A stretch of 64,000 nt of DNA from contig JAYKXP010000167.1 of assembly GCA_037176845.1 (NCBI GenBank), positions 1 through 64,000 on the forward strand, in the 5' to 3' direction. This document shows, one piece after another, positions 34,374 through 45,752 of this stretch. The DNA is from Paramarasmius palmivorus. Lineage: Eukaryota > Basidiomycota > Agaricomycetes > Agaricales > Marasmiaceae. Both the position numbers and the translations under genes were made by a program. How positions within the stretch are numbered: position 1 is the stretch's first letter; each line of letters opens with the position of its first letter. The notes under the pieces are model-generated. The model was not told where the DNA came from. It saw nothing but the letters and a program-made list of their open reading frames with translations, and did no database searches.

Positions 34374-35592
34374 TACCTTTCTTTGACTTCTTAACCTGCA
34401 TGTCCTCACTGTCTTCCTGTCGCTTCCACCTCTTTGAAGACTTGATTGACAGGGCAATTCTGACTTGAGGGGCTTGCTTCCTTTGGGACATCCCATTACC
34501 CATCTCAGGTACCAGACCATTATCGTCTTCTGGTCCAGGCTGGCTATCAAGGTCCATATCTAGTCCAGGCTGATTGTCCATATCTGGTGTAGGGGAGCAG
34601 GAGATATGTCCAGGAGATTTGTCAGGAATGAACAGAGGGGAATAGCCTTGGGGATCTGGGGAGAGTGGAGCACTGTGGTGAGTTGGTGGCACTTTCTTTG
34701 GTACCCGTGTAGGCTTTGGTTGTTCCTTCACAGGCTTTTTGGTTATGCATTCACCGTCAACATCCATATTGTCAGTTGCTGCAGCTTTCTTGGACATATG
34801 GCTCTTCTTGGCAACACCCTCATCTCTGGAACTGTTGGAATCATCACTGTTGGAGGTCTCTTCATCACTTGATGATGAGGACGATTTGTCAAGTGATAAC
34901 TTGTCAGCACTGAAGACCTTGTGGACTACCTTCTTGGCAGGCACTTTCTTTGCAGATCTCTTGGAACCTTTCTGGCTGAGACAATTGCTCTCCTTCTTGC
35001 TCTCCTTTCCTTTTTCCTTCTCACCCAGCTTCTTCTCATAATCTTTCTTCCACACCTCAAGCTCATCAGAATCAAGCTGAGTGAACCCAATGCTCCCCTT
35101 CTCAAGACTCTCAGCAAGCACCTTAAGTGAAGCAACCTTATTGCTCATCTGACTCGGGTTCTGGAACTCTCCTGGCCAGTTCCGTGGAACAATTCTATGA
35201 ACCAGGGTGTACATAGATCCGAAGTTCTCCCATGATATTGTACTCACTTTCTGGCCTCCAAGTTCATTGCCTATCACAACATCAAATCGTCAAAACACTT
35301 ATCAATGATTTAATTTGCAGTTTCACTTACTGAGCAATTTGTGGACCTTCTCTCGGATCTGGTATATTTCAGCGCTTTCATGGTGTCCTCTGCCTTGACT
35401 GTTAGCTTCTCTGGCCAACATCCAGCAATTGCAAATGCTTCAAGTAGATACCCAATATGATCTGTATCCCACCCCCTAAGGATAGTCTTGAGATAGGACT
35501 CAACCTTGGGGTGAGAAAAGTACCACATGGGCAGGGTAAATGAGTTGGTATGACTTCAAACAACACAGAAGAAGCCCTCAACGCCAATGCAT
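34345..35592 (-). pseudogene. Unrecognised two-exon gene with Ser-acidic and basic tail, cut at both ends
   Basis: The 5' exon (35331-35592) contains NSFTLPMWYFSHPKVESYLK, then GYLLEAFAIAGCWPEKLTVK. An intron of 60 bp (35271-35330, GTAAGT...TAG) leads to a long exon with FGSMYTLVHRIVPRNWPGEF, FTQLDSDELEVWKKDYEKK, a long Lys/Ser/Asp-rich middle, Pro-rich segments and a basic tail. The layout (folded N-terminus, then low-complexity acidic and basic tail) matches large hypothetical families in Agaricomycetes, but I cannot give a function. The 3' end reads into the MITE, so the last residues (TVIGASFGQ) are not original. The 5' end is interrupted by the family A LTR at 35593. Confidence 0.5.
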
Positions 35593-37315
35593 TGTGAGGA
35601 TACTAGAATGAAATTGCTGAAAACCAGTCGTTTTGACACTAATTGTTGTGTTCAGAATCACACTAGTACATCATACTAAGTACTATATGGACTTGGTATC
35701 ACTGCTAGAAACCTAGTAGTGCACATATGACAAGGAATAAGATAGGCCTGTGCTGCGTAGTGAATACTAGCTATGTGTGCATAGATGTTGATGTCATCGT
35801 TAGCCCTATATTATTGCACTAGGATACGTGTTGAAAACTGTAGACTGTATCTATACTCTATTATCAGGCTGGAACCTTATGAAGACATGCTACTGTACAT
35901 GGTAGACTTCCTAGCAGGTCATATGGCTACACTATACTTGTCCTATGGGACATATGAGATGGGATAGTGAACAAGGACCAACTACCATGGTGTAGAAGGG
36001 ACCCTAGGGGACAAATCAGAGCTATATACCAAATATGGTAGAAGCTGGAGGTGTGAGTCACCCTCAAGAGCAAAGTTGCCTGGATTAGAAATGTCCAAGT
36101 AACTGGGTCATCGATATGGGGACCATATGGGGGCTTAACAGCTTTCCAATATCGATTGGAATATCCCTTGTGCTACGAGTTGGCATTCCTACTGCTATTA
36201 CAGACACTAGTAGGGGGATGTATAGTCCTATAGCAAGAAAACAGATAGGATTCTGGTCCAGGACTATCCTAGAAAATAGAAAATATATTATAGAACAATA
36301 CGGGTATAGAGCCTACCTTTCTCAGATATGAATCCAAAGTGTTTCAGTCAAGATCAGACTCCTAGCAAGTTCCAAGCGGAATAACTATGTCCTAGCACTG
36401 ATATCTAAAATGCACTATGTGGAACAGCACCTCTGTGCGCCACTTCCTAGCAACCAAAAAGTAATATTACTCATAGTCCTGCAAAATAATGTTGAATTCT
36501 GACCAATATACACCCAAACATTCCTTTTCTGGTAGATACTCACTTCATATGAACAGAATCCTCTCTTCGTTCTCATTTCCTGCATAGTTACTATTACTTT
36601 ATTGTGTCCACTTTCACTTATATGTAAAATATGTATGCTCACAGGTATAAAAGCAGCAGGGTTTCCACTAGGAAGCTCTCAAGCAATTACCCTGCTATAT
36701 GTAGCCCTAGTGCTCAATAGCAAAGTTCTTGTCTTCTATCATTGACCATAGAGGTGACATGTGCTTAGAAAATAAACTTAGAAAATAAACCTTTGAAAAG
36801 CCCTTCTCTATATTGAACTAGAGTTGTGAAATTAGAACTTTGAGATACCCATAGGACAGAGCTAGTTCATCTAGTCTCTTTGGATAGGATTAATTGTTTC
36901 AGGACTAGTGTGAAGCCCCACTAGATCCCTTTTCACTTGGTGTGGAGCCCCACTAGCTTATAGGTGGCCTGGTTGTTGTACTAGTTCAGCTAGTGTAACC
37001 AGTGGCTTTCATAGGAACAATAGGTCTTTACCCTTGTCAGGTTCGATAGGTTATTTTGTGTCATAGGAACATATAGGAATAGTTTTAGATAGGTTTATAG
37101 GTTGGCTCGCATTGTCTTGATTATATCAAGGCCATATTATCATATTACATTGTTTCATTCATCACTCATACACTTCCCTTGTGTCCTAGTGATTTGTAGA
37201 TGTTCAACTAGTGTGCTAGTTGATTTCTTGTGTTGATTGTATGGATCCTTTGACAACATTGAACCCTGCTTGCACAACTTGGCATATATATTTCGCTTGT
37301 TCACAAGCGTTCACA
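35593..37315 (+). mobile_element. Solo LTR, family A, second long copy
   Basis: 1723 bp starting TGTGAGGATACTAG and ending AAGCGTTCACA, flanked by GCAT at 35589-35592 and 37316-37319. It is closely similar to 25473-27110 along its whole length except the last 20 bases, where the usual TATAAGCCTCACA is replaced. It inserted in the upstream part of the minus-strand gene at 34345-35592. Confidence 0.8.
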
Positions 37316-38086
37316 GCATTTTTTGAACGTGTCAAACTAGATCAACGTTCAATAATGTAGACCCTGCTGAAGATAGTTGGCATACCATTTCCACAATACT
37401 CAATGTACTTTTTGCAAACATCTGAGCTTGAGCCTTGGCTGAAGGCAGACACATTTGACTGTAACAAACTCATTTATTCAGCTGGTGATACCACTTTATC
37501 ATCTGGTGCATGAGGGATCTGTTCTCTGGACATTGTAGGAGGCGGTATTTCTTTCCGTATTTCCTGGCAATTAGAACCACATTCATATCTCTAACACCAC
37601 CTTGAAAAAGAGGCACGTTAACTCAATACAATATTAGAAGGGCATTGACTCACTTTCTCTTAGATCATGGGACATAGGTCTCCAGCTTTTCCATCTCCTT
37701 CATGCGGTTACGATTTTCTGAGTTGTGTGCCACACGTTCTTCTTGCTGCTGTTTGGTGAGAACAAGTCAAGTTGGTTGACAGTGGTGAAGATGAGGTCGT
37801 GTGGTGGCATTGGCAGGAATGAATGAGTATTTTGTTTGATGTTTGTCAGTATGAGCAAAAGTGAATGCAGTAGGAATTTTCACTGGAATTGCCATCATGC
37901 CCCAGAGATGAAGAGAAACAAATTGAGGGATGTGACAGGTTGCAACTAACCATATGACTGTATGACAGTATGCAACTATGACAGTGGCCAAAAATTATTT
38001 GTCTGATTCAGGGTCCATTCAGGTAAAGGTATTTTTGCTATCTAACAGTTTTTAATATTCCACTTAACTACAAATACCCATATATT
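37316..38086. other. No gene called
   Basis: By position this could hold upstream exons of the gene at 34345-35592. Coding-like runs are short (minus 37767-37991) and not recognised. Confidence 0.3.
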
Positions 38087-39053
38087 CTACATTCTGTCGC
38101 AGAGAAGGGAAAACAGCATCATCATAGGAATATGCTTTGCTGAAGTCCGAATTTCCTTAACCTGCACCATAAATTGGTCAAAGTCCTTATTGCACTTGTC
38201 AAACACTAGCACCACCTGATGTCCCCTTGTAGCACCATAACCATATGTCAATAGATAAAGCCAGCTGTATTTTCCAATAGCCAAACCTGCCATCTGTGCA
38301 TCCCAGTTGTCATCCACAGTTGACCCTCAACGACGTGTGCTGAGTGTTAGAATTGGCAAGACTGGAGCTGAAGAGGTGAAAGCTTTATTGCTAGGTTCAG
38401 GTGCTTCTGCAGGTGGAGTTGCCGTATGACGCAAAGGTGAATCAGCTGGCAATTCAGGGGTAGGAATCCTTCAGTACCAGGTGGATGTTGCATTGCTGGA
38501 TTCTGCAGCAGTAGAAACAGGTCCTGACCCGGTGTTGGCACCCATCTCCGAGGTACATGCAGCTTCTTCAAGTTGGCTAGAGGTGAAGTCATCGACGTGA
38601 TCCCAATACATCTCATCTAAATTCAAATTATATAAGAACCAATCAATTATTAAAGAGAAAATGAGCTCACCATCTGTGAGCTGTTTCTCAACGTTGCAAG
38701 GACTGCTCAGACACCTGTTTGGCAGGAGTTTCCACAGACTGCTGAGAACCTCCATTTGAACAGTTAGCTGAACAAGATGATGGTTGACAAGTAACAACTG
38801 CCTGCTGAGCTCTCCACTGTGACTGGGCTCCAGCATTTGCCATTGTATTCAGCCTAGTTATCTGAGCTGGTGCTGGGGCACTTGAAGGGAGATAGTGGGG
38901 AAGTGGGTCATGTCTAGGGTCTGGTTGTGTGTAAATAGCTGTACAATATAAAGGTGGTTCAACCAGCTGCATAATGTCAGCCTCAATATAGCCATAATCC
39001 CCTAGGATGGCAGAGATAAGCAAGTGCAAAGGATCAGATCCCTTTGTAACCAT
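38087..39053 (-). pseudogene. Unrecognised multi-exon gene remnant
   Basis: From 39053 leftward the frame reads GSDPLHLLISAILGDYGYIE, then a Gln/Ser-rich region ending near 38687. A second frame with LTDG precedes a GTGAGC...TTTAG intron (about 38618-38671). The next exon reads EMYWDHVDDFTSSQLEEAAC, and a last open piece (38087-38317) reads NWDAQMAGLAIGKYSWLYLL. Changes of frame between pieces and stops show decay. The pieces share strand and order, so a single former gene is likely. I recognise no domain. Confidence 0.35.
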
Positions 39054-40280
39054 TGCAAAAAAGCTGCCTGCAAAGCCGTCGTGGATCGTTACATGACAAG
39101 GTTTCTGAACAATGAAGTTCCGGACTACAGTAATTCTAATGCACCAAGTGAGAAAATGCTAAGTAAATCATACCATACTGCTGCATACACCTGTTGTAGT
39201 ATAGTGCATCATGAAACATGTAAAAATATTGCAATTGTTAATTCATCTCCCAGCAAACCTCCTGAAAGTCCTCAGAACATTCTAAGTATTCAATCATTCC
39301 AGTTAAATCTAAGTTGAACTCAAGTGATGCATTGATAACATTCTGGAGGCACAACAGCAGTTGGAGAGCCTTTTCAGCAGTGGGTACTTCAAATGAAATT
39401 GGCTAAACAGTACTTGTCAGAGTATGACCCATACAAGTGGGTACACAGGAACTAAAAGGCTGATCAGCACAATAGACGTTCTGGCTGTGGGCAGTTGGTA
39501 CCTCGTAGATCTCTGTGTTGGGGATACAGAATGTGAATGCAGGCATATTGGCGATGAGAGCGGAAGTCATGGCTAGAAAGCTGAACAAAGAGGGAAAAGT
39601 GGCAGGAATGATAAGAAAGCAAAGTGGAAAGAAGACAGCAGCTGGCAGTTGTCCTGCACACATGTTTGTCACCTGGTGCAATTCAACCAATTTCAACTCT
39701 TGATTTCTCCCTTCATCAGCACAACTTGAGGCCTGACAACTGATATTGGTAAGATGTTCTTTTTCACTTTGCGGCAACAAAGGTTGGGCTATGAGATGCT
39801 GCTGCATATGGACTCATCATAGAACTGTTAATACTCAAAGCCCAGGAATCTTCAGGTCTGAGCTCAAAGCAACAACTCTTATAGTCATACCATTTATTCT
39901 TTTTTCCCTCTTTGCATTTCAAATAAAACTCATGGCTCCACAAATCACCAGGTCCCAAATGGCTTCCTGTTCTCAGGTTAAGCCAATTCTCATTGATACC
40001 TCTACTGACATTGATGCCTTCATTCAGCAGGTGTTCAACAATGAGAACTTCCATGATCCCATCTTCTCAGAATCCCCCCTTTCATCAGCTGCTTCCTCTC
40101 CAACAGCTAGTGTTGTTGGCAATGGCAGTATATTCTGCCAAGAGCGTCAGCAGTATTGGCAGGCAGATGGCAGTATTGAAATTTGTTGGGCAGTATCTGG
40201 CAGAATAAAATTAGTAATACAGTAATCACAACATTTTGTACCTACTATCAATTCTTTTTTTTTTGCTTCTGCACGCTGCT
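39054..40280. other. Upstream region of the hAT remnant
   Basis: Contains a possible hAT 5' exon on the plus strand at about 39930-40225 (MAPQITRSQMASCSQVKPIL, then a Ser-rich run). Otherwise it holds only short open stretches. No inverted repeat was found here. Confidence 0.3.
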
Positions 40281-42310
40281 ATGGCTCAAGACCACCACCC
40301 ATTCATTCTCCAGCACTTCGACAAGCTTGAGGGCATCAAAAACAAGTCTCAGCGCTATTACTTCAAGTGCAAATACTGTGGAGACAACCCCAATTCAAAG
40401 GGAGCGTCAATTGAGCACTGTGACAGTGCTCTTGCCAATTACATCACATCAATCAAAGAGTGTCCTAATGCCGACCAATCTGCATGCTCACATGCTCATT
40501 GATATATGGAGGAGAAGAAGCAGCAGGACGCATCAAAGTCTAAAAATGTTGCTGAGAGGTTTCAGGAGAATCTGGCTCAAAAAAGCGGAAGGTTGGGGTG
40601 CAGGGAACATTGGATGGTGTTGTTGATGTGCCCATGACAGAGACCCAGAAGAACAGAGCAGACCTGAAGCTTCTGAGGTAAGTTGGTGTTGAATTATGAC
40701 ATGAAAGGCATGGTAAAGACTAAATTCATTAGGTACATCATCCATTCAAACTCAGCCTTCAAATGTAGCGAAGATTGGTATCTTCAGGACTTTTGCTACG
40801 AATTATGTCCATCTTATGAATGCCTGTCTCATTATGTGATTTCACATACCCTGCTGGATAGCGAAGTGAGTTCGGTTCATCTATATGATGTCGATGTACT
40901 CATCAAACTGGAGAGAATTGCGACCTTTCTTATTGATGGATGGGATGATAATTTGTGGCATTCACTTTATGGAAGTGTTGCATCCCAAGTTGATGAGCTT
41001 CCACTTATCCTTGGTCTAGCCAATTTGACAGGACATTGTGGCAATGCAGAGAAGATTTTCCAGACTGCCCTTCAAGCAATGAAGAACAAGGGCATTGAGG
41101 AAGCTTAGTGCTTCATTGCTGCCTGCACTGATAACCCCATGGTGATGCAGTTAGTGCGAAGAAAGCTTGAAGGAAAATTCCCATGGCTCATTGTAAGCGT
41201 TCCAATTTCATGTGGACTCAGAATTGTAGTTAATGACAGCAACCAGACTCTCGCCTGTTTCCTCCATCAGGTGAACACATTGGTTGGAGAGACATGTGCA
41301 TATCCCCAGGTGAAGAAGAGCTTGAGTAAAGGGAACTGTATAGTAACCTTTTTCGATGGTTCTCATTACTAGGGTGGGCAGCTCAAGGAAGAGGCAAAAT
41401 GCAACAATGTCTCTCGCAGACTAAAGAAGAACTGCGAGTCAAGGTGGTATGCCATCATCCTCCTCGCGATTAGCATGATCATGCATCGCACACCACTTGG
41501 TCTCATTTGTGTTCGGCCTGAGGCTAGACAGTCCAAAGGCGGCCTCTCTGTAGTGTCACCAGATGTTGTTGCAACCATTCTTTCTGATGATGTGTACTGG
41601 AACTATCTAAACCAAATGGTCAAAGTAGTAAAGTCAATTGTTGACGTAATCGGAAACTGCGAATCATGACAGACTACACTTGCCAACTGTATGCTACAGC
41701 TTTTAGGTGTTGCAAGAACACTTACAGACATGAAATGTGAGGGTGACGATGACCAGGCCTTTCTAGACCATGCTCAGGCAGTCTTCAACAAACATTTCTG
41801 GAAAATCGCAATTCCAATTCACAAACTTGCCCTCTTTCTTCATCCTCTCTGTCATCAGCTTGCGGTATGTGATAAAGTTGGGTTCAAGCTAGGGGACATG
41901 AAACGGACAGCACTTGGATTGGCAAAGAAGTGGAATTGGAATCAAGGGGAAGCAAAGGCATTAGCAGAGGACATTGACAGGTACTACAAATGTAAAGAAC
42001 CATTCATGGGTGGGGATGAAAATGCTCATAACTGGTGGAAGTCTCTGCCCCTCAACTCGAAGAAACACCCTATCAAATCCCTTGCCATTATCATTCACTC
42101 TATTGTTCCACATACAGCTGATGTTGAGAGGCTGTTCTTGCAGTTGGGGGGTGTTCAGTCTCCAAAGTGTAGCAACTTGTCTGTCCTGGTCTTCGAAAAA
42201 CTAGCTACAGTCCGAAATTCCCTTGTTAACGAGCTTACATGGAAAGGAATAGCAGCAGGGAAGTCAACTCACTGTAAACATGCCCATATGCACACGAAAG
42301 AAGGCCCTGC
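40281..42310 (+). pseudogene. hAT-family transposase, broken
   Basis: The order is that of hAT. A BED-like zinc finger comes first (YYFKCKYCGDNP...HCDSALANY), then a linker reading TETQKNRADLKLLR before an intron (GTAAGT at 40679). The DUF659-like part follows (HLYDVDVLIKLERIATFLID; CFIAACTDNPMVMQLVRRKL; NCESRWYAIILLAI). At the C-terminus is the hAT dimerisation domain (WWKSLPLNSKKHPIKSLAII, then TADVERLFLQLGG). In active hAT enzymes this region builds the multimer that cuts and pastes DNA. Breaks: a stop and a frame change in an A-run near 40500-40585, TAG at 41106, TAG at 41370 where HYWGG is expected, and TGA at 41667. The 3' end is cut by an LTR family A fragment at 42311. Confidence 0.85.
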
Positions 42311-42415
42311 TGTGAGGGTACCAGAACAAAATCACTGAAAAACAGTCATTTTGACACTAATTGTTGTGTTCAGGATTGCACTAGTACATCATACTAAGTA
42401 CTATATGGACTTGGT
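42311..42415 (+). repeat. LTR family A, 5' fragment
   Basis: Starts TGTGAGGGTACCAGAAC and matches the first 105 bp of the longer copies up to TATATGGACTTGGTAT. It supplies the final codons and stop of the hAT frame. Confidence 0.8.
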
Positions 42416-42417
42416 AT

Positions 42418-42819
42418 TAGGGGTGCCAACGGTTCGGCTGGCTCACCAGCTAAGCTGGTCCGGAGCGGGCACGGACCTACCCGGTTCATGGTAACGGCTC
42501 AGCTGGACCCGGTAGCACGAACCGGTTCGACCTGGGTCAAAGCAGGTTTAGCAGGGCGTAGCCATAACTTTTGAGCACAAAGAGAACATGTCCAGAGTAG
42601 TTTATTGCTGAGTAGAAATACAATTTAGATGTATATACGCTACAGTACTGCTAATACGATACATTATAAGTAATACGATATATTGTGAGTAATACAACTT
42701 GAATATGATACAAATTTCGTGTGGCGTCAATACACGGTAAACTATACATAGTAGTAACGAGCGAGCGACTAGACTAAAAAAATTGCTTGAATTTCAATAC
42801 AGTTCCAATACAACAAAGT
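42418..42819. other. Possible terminus of a hAT-type element; no gene
   Basis: Immediately after the LTR fragment the sequence reads TAGGGGTGCCAACGGTTCGG, close to the YAGGGGTGxxAA ends common in hAT elements. No inverted partner is in the window. GTAATACGATA words recur at 42653-42695. It is CpG-richer than the DNA to its left. Confidence 0.35.
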
Positions 42820-44936
42820 TCAATTTCCTCCCATCTCCTCCTCCAATCCCTTGATCACCTCCCCAATAATCTCCATCGTTCGACTATCGTTGTAAGGACT
42901 CCAAAAAAGTTCCCTGTGTCGTTTGCCACCTGTTGGTACAGGCGGATTAGCGATAAGAAACAGAAATAAGAAAAAACTTACACCCAGAGCAACAAAAAAT
43001 GAGACGACGAAACCCAAGATCCATGAGTGCAAGGTGAACACATTGCTCTACTATGCATTAGCGTGATAAAAAAGAGTAAGTAGACAAATACGCACCCATT
43101 CTACCAGCACACTAGTGACTAGTTGTGCAAGTGTGGTTCGACGTGATCAGAGTTGCCGTACTTAGAATAGTACACAAACTATAGATCTGAGAGTGATGAT
43201 ACGCTCTTTGTTACTTCAAAAGCAATCTAGATACACCTTATATTAGGGTCACAATAAGGGTTCAAAGGCTTATATAAGGGGTAGGAACAGTCCCAAGGGC
43301 TATATGTAGCAATCTTGAGTTCAACCAATACTGCCTCAAGTGTATTGACCCTGATAGAATCAAATCAACAAACTGTGCGCAAGCAGGAATCCAACTGACT
43401 CTCCAAATGGTCAATCTGGGCCTCTCTACGTCACTAGAGCTTATAAAAGCTAGTCTGAGGTCTAATCTCTACACAGGAACGCAATGCAACCAATGCCTAA
43501 TGCTGCAGATCACAAGCCAAATACTTGATCTCTGCCAATACAACTTAAGCTCTTGTCTACAGCAAGGTCTCAACTAGACTTTCAATCTAGGGCCTGTCCT
43601 GAGGAAGTGGAAGCGAATGCAAAGGTCACTAATAGATCAACTAGGCCTGATCAAATGTCTTCTAAGCATGAACACCACTGGATCAACTTATATAAGAGGT
43701 CCAATCGAAATGCACAGATGCCAGTAGAGCAAATATCAGATCAAAGAGGTCTATTCAACTGACAGCCACATACAACCTAATGATATGGGCTACAGAGCAC
43801 TCTCCCTTCGTCTTCTCTGCCCTTCTACCTACAAACTGCAAGCCTATATATACTGTCCAGGAAAGATAAGTAAGAAATTAGCTAATATAAGGCGAAAAAC
43901 AAGCGGAACATCAATGGAATAAGTGAGGAACAGAGATAATCCATAAGGAATATACAAAACAGGGAAATATGACAGTCACAACGTCCATATAAGTTGTTTA
44001 TGTGTGACCAATAAATAATATATCTATCTTTAGACTCAGGAGTTGAATCCTGTGCCTGCGGGTTGGCATTTAGCCTGTTTGAAATTTATCTTTTTCATGT
44101 GCCAAGGCACTTATCCACTAATAAGAGTCATTTCCGACATCTCCGAGCACCGGAATGGCTCAGTCATCCATGCTCTAGACCTGGGATATCTTTTACCAGT
44201 CTCCATGACCATATGGGACCCTACTATAAGGGGTATATCAAGCTTATCTGCTTCCATACTAAGTGTTTCAGGTGTTGCCACCGTTTTAACAGCTTTGCCT
44301 CCATGTCCGATCATCAGGAACAGCCTTTGCCAACATTCTGGGTTCGGCAAATGCCTTATATAAGCCCTCGGATCATTTCTGCCGATGGAGCCGTCCTCTG
44401 CATCAACTTGGATCGTTCCCTTGAACCCACATTCTCTTTGGTTGGTCATGAAAAGGTATTAAAAGTATTTTAAAAGCAAATAGTCCCTTTAATATGTCTT
44501 AGACCTTGCACAGACGGTGTACCAGTCGTGATCCAACATAGTACAGCTCCCTACAGTTTTCAGGAAAGGGTCTGCATTGACAGAACCACTAATATAAGCT
44601 ATAGCAGTGGCCAGATACCCATGTGAGGCATACCATGTAACCATATACCTGCTAATATAAGTGCGTCTGACAAGTCCTTGACTTTGACTAGCTATTCAGA
44701 GCTCATACTAGTCCTTCAGAGTCCCAATTATAGCATAACAGAATATAAAAGTGCAATAATGTGTTAGAATAAAAGGTATTAAAAGTCAGGCGTATCATCG
44801 GTACACAATTCGACCTTCCAACCTTCCAAAGTCTCCCAGTTCCTTCCTTCCTCTCCAAGACGTAAATCGAGCCGCGTTTGTCGGCTTTGCTGGGCTTCAT
44901 CTTCATCTTGTGGCGGAGCGCTCTTGATCTTGCCAT
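42820..44936 (-). pseudogene. T5orf172/MUG113-like (GIY-YIG superfamily) gene split by repeat B
   Basis: The N-terminal exon (44936 to 44803) reads MARSRALRHKMKMK, then GSIYVLERKE and LWKVGRSN, the paired strands equivalent to GIY and YIG in T5orf172 proteins. The frame then enters repeat B. Beyond B, 43112-43096 reads VLVEW before an intron (GTGCGT at 43095). Two more exons (43045-42982 and 42929-42820, intron 42930-42981) read QCVHLALMDLGFRRLIF and CCSGCGKRHRELFW, ending GLEEEMGGN and TGA. The H-L-A helix and C-x2-C...HRE pattern are the usual C-terminus of this fungal family, whose catalytic role is inferred from GIY-YIG endonucleases. Compared with relatives as I recall them, a segment between the VEW and VHLA blocks seems missing. 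Confidence 0.6.
43113..44802 (-). repeat. Repeat B, copy 3 (full length, inverted)
   Basis: 1690 bp. On the minus strand it starts ACCGATGATACGCCTGAC and ends CTTGCACAACTAGTCACTA. ACAC flanks both sides (43109-43112 and 44803-44806), a candidate 4-bp target duplication. Removing it joins the two halves of the T5orf172 gene in frame at GRSNCV|LVEW. It contains a decayed frame (minus 44111-44449; HLPNPECWQRLFLMIGHGG), partly alignable to copy 2. No inverted ends, LTR ends or poly-A tail identify its class. Confidence 0.65.
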
Positions 44937-45752
44937 TGGGAGCGAGAGTGAGTGGTGGAGGATGAAGATGAAGTTGGAATGACGAAGTTGGGAAGAAGGT
45001 GGACGTGTTTGTAGTAGTCGAAGAGAGCTAGAGTACGAGAAATAGAAGAGAGATAAGATAATTGACGAGGATGCTCGAGAAAAATGAGTACTCACCGTCG
45101 TATGAGAAGAAGTCGTGTTGATAGAGACGATGCTGGAAGAGTGCACAGCTGGACAAAGAAGGGTGAGAAGGGTGAGAAAAAGGAATGTACGCAGGCCAAA
45201 GGTCACTCACAGTCGTAGGTAGAACAAGAAACAAGGTGAAATGAGGTGAAAGGACTTGATGGATAAGAAGTGGTAGCTAGATTGCGTGAAAAAAGAGATT
45301 AGATAGCGGCTTAAGATACTTGGACAAATACTCACCGACGAGACCAATGAGTGACATAAGCCTCAACGTAGAAGAGGTACCATAGTTCTGCAGGGTGCAA
45401 CAATGACTCGCGACCTTTGGGACTAGGAGACACTTTGACATTTTTGGCGCTTTGAGTTTCAACCCGGCGCCAAAGCACCTAGTATACAAAAGCGCCCACG
45501 CCAATGCAATAGTGTAAACTATAGATCGTGTATCCCGAGGCGTGTATTCCGTGGTGTTTATTCCGAGGCAGCATGCGATGTAGCAGATCGTCGTGGTGGA
45601 GGTATGGTTGTCCCCACGCATGTCCCCGTAGGAATCCTCTTGATTCCCCATTGGCGAGTAACGACTCTGAATCTGTGATCCTAGGTCGCAATAATAGCCT
45701 CAGCGTGCTTGGTATTCTCATCCCTTAGTTCATAGGCGAGTTACGACTATCT
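44937..45752. other. Promoter region of the T5orf172 gene and unassigned DNA
   Basis: Minus frames at 44937-45206 and 45277-45651 are open but low in complexity (Ser/Leu-rich) and match nothing I know. The first is probably 5' UTR of the T5orf172 gene. Confidence 0.3.
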
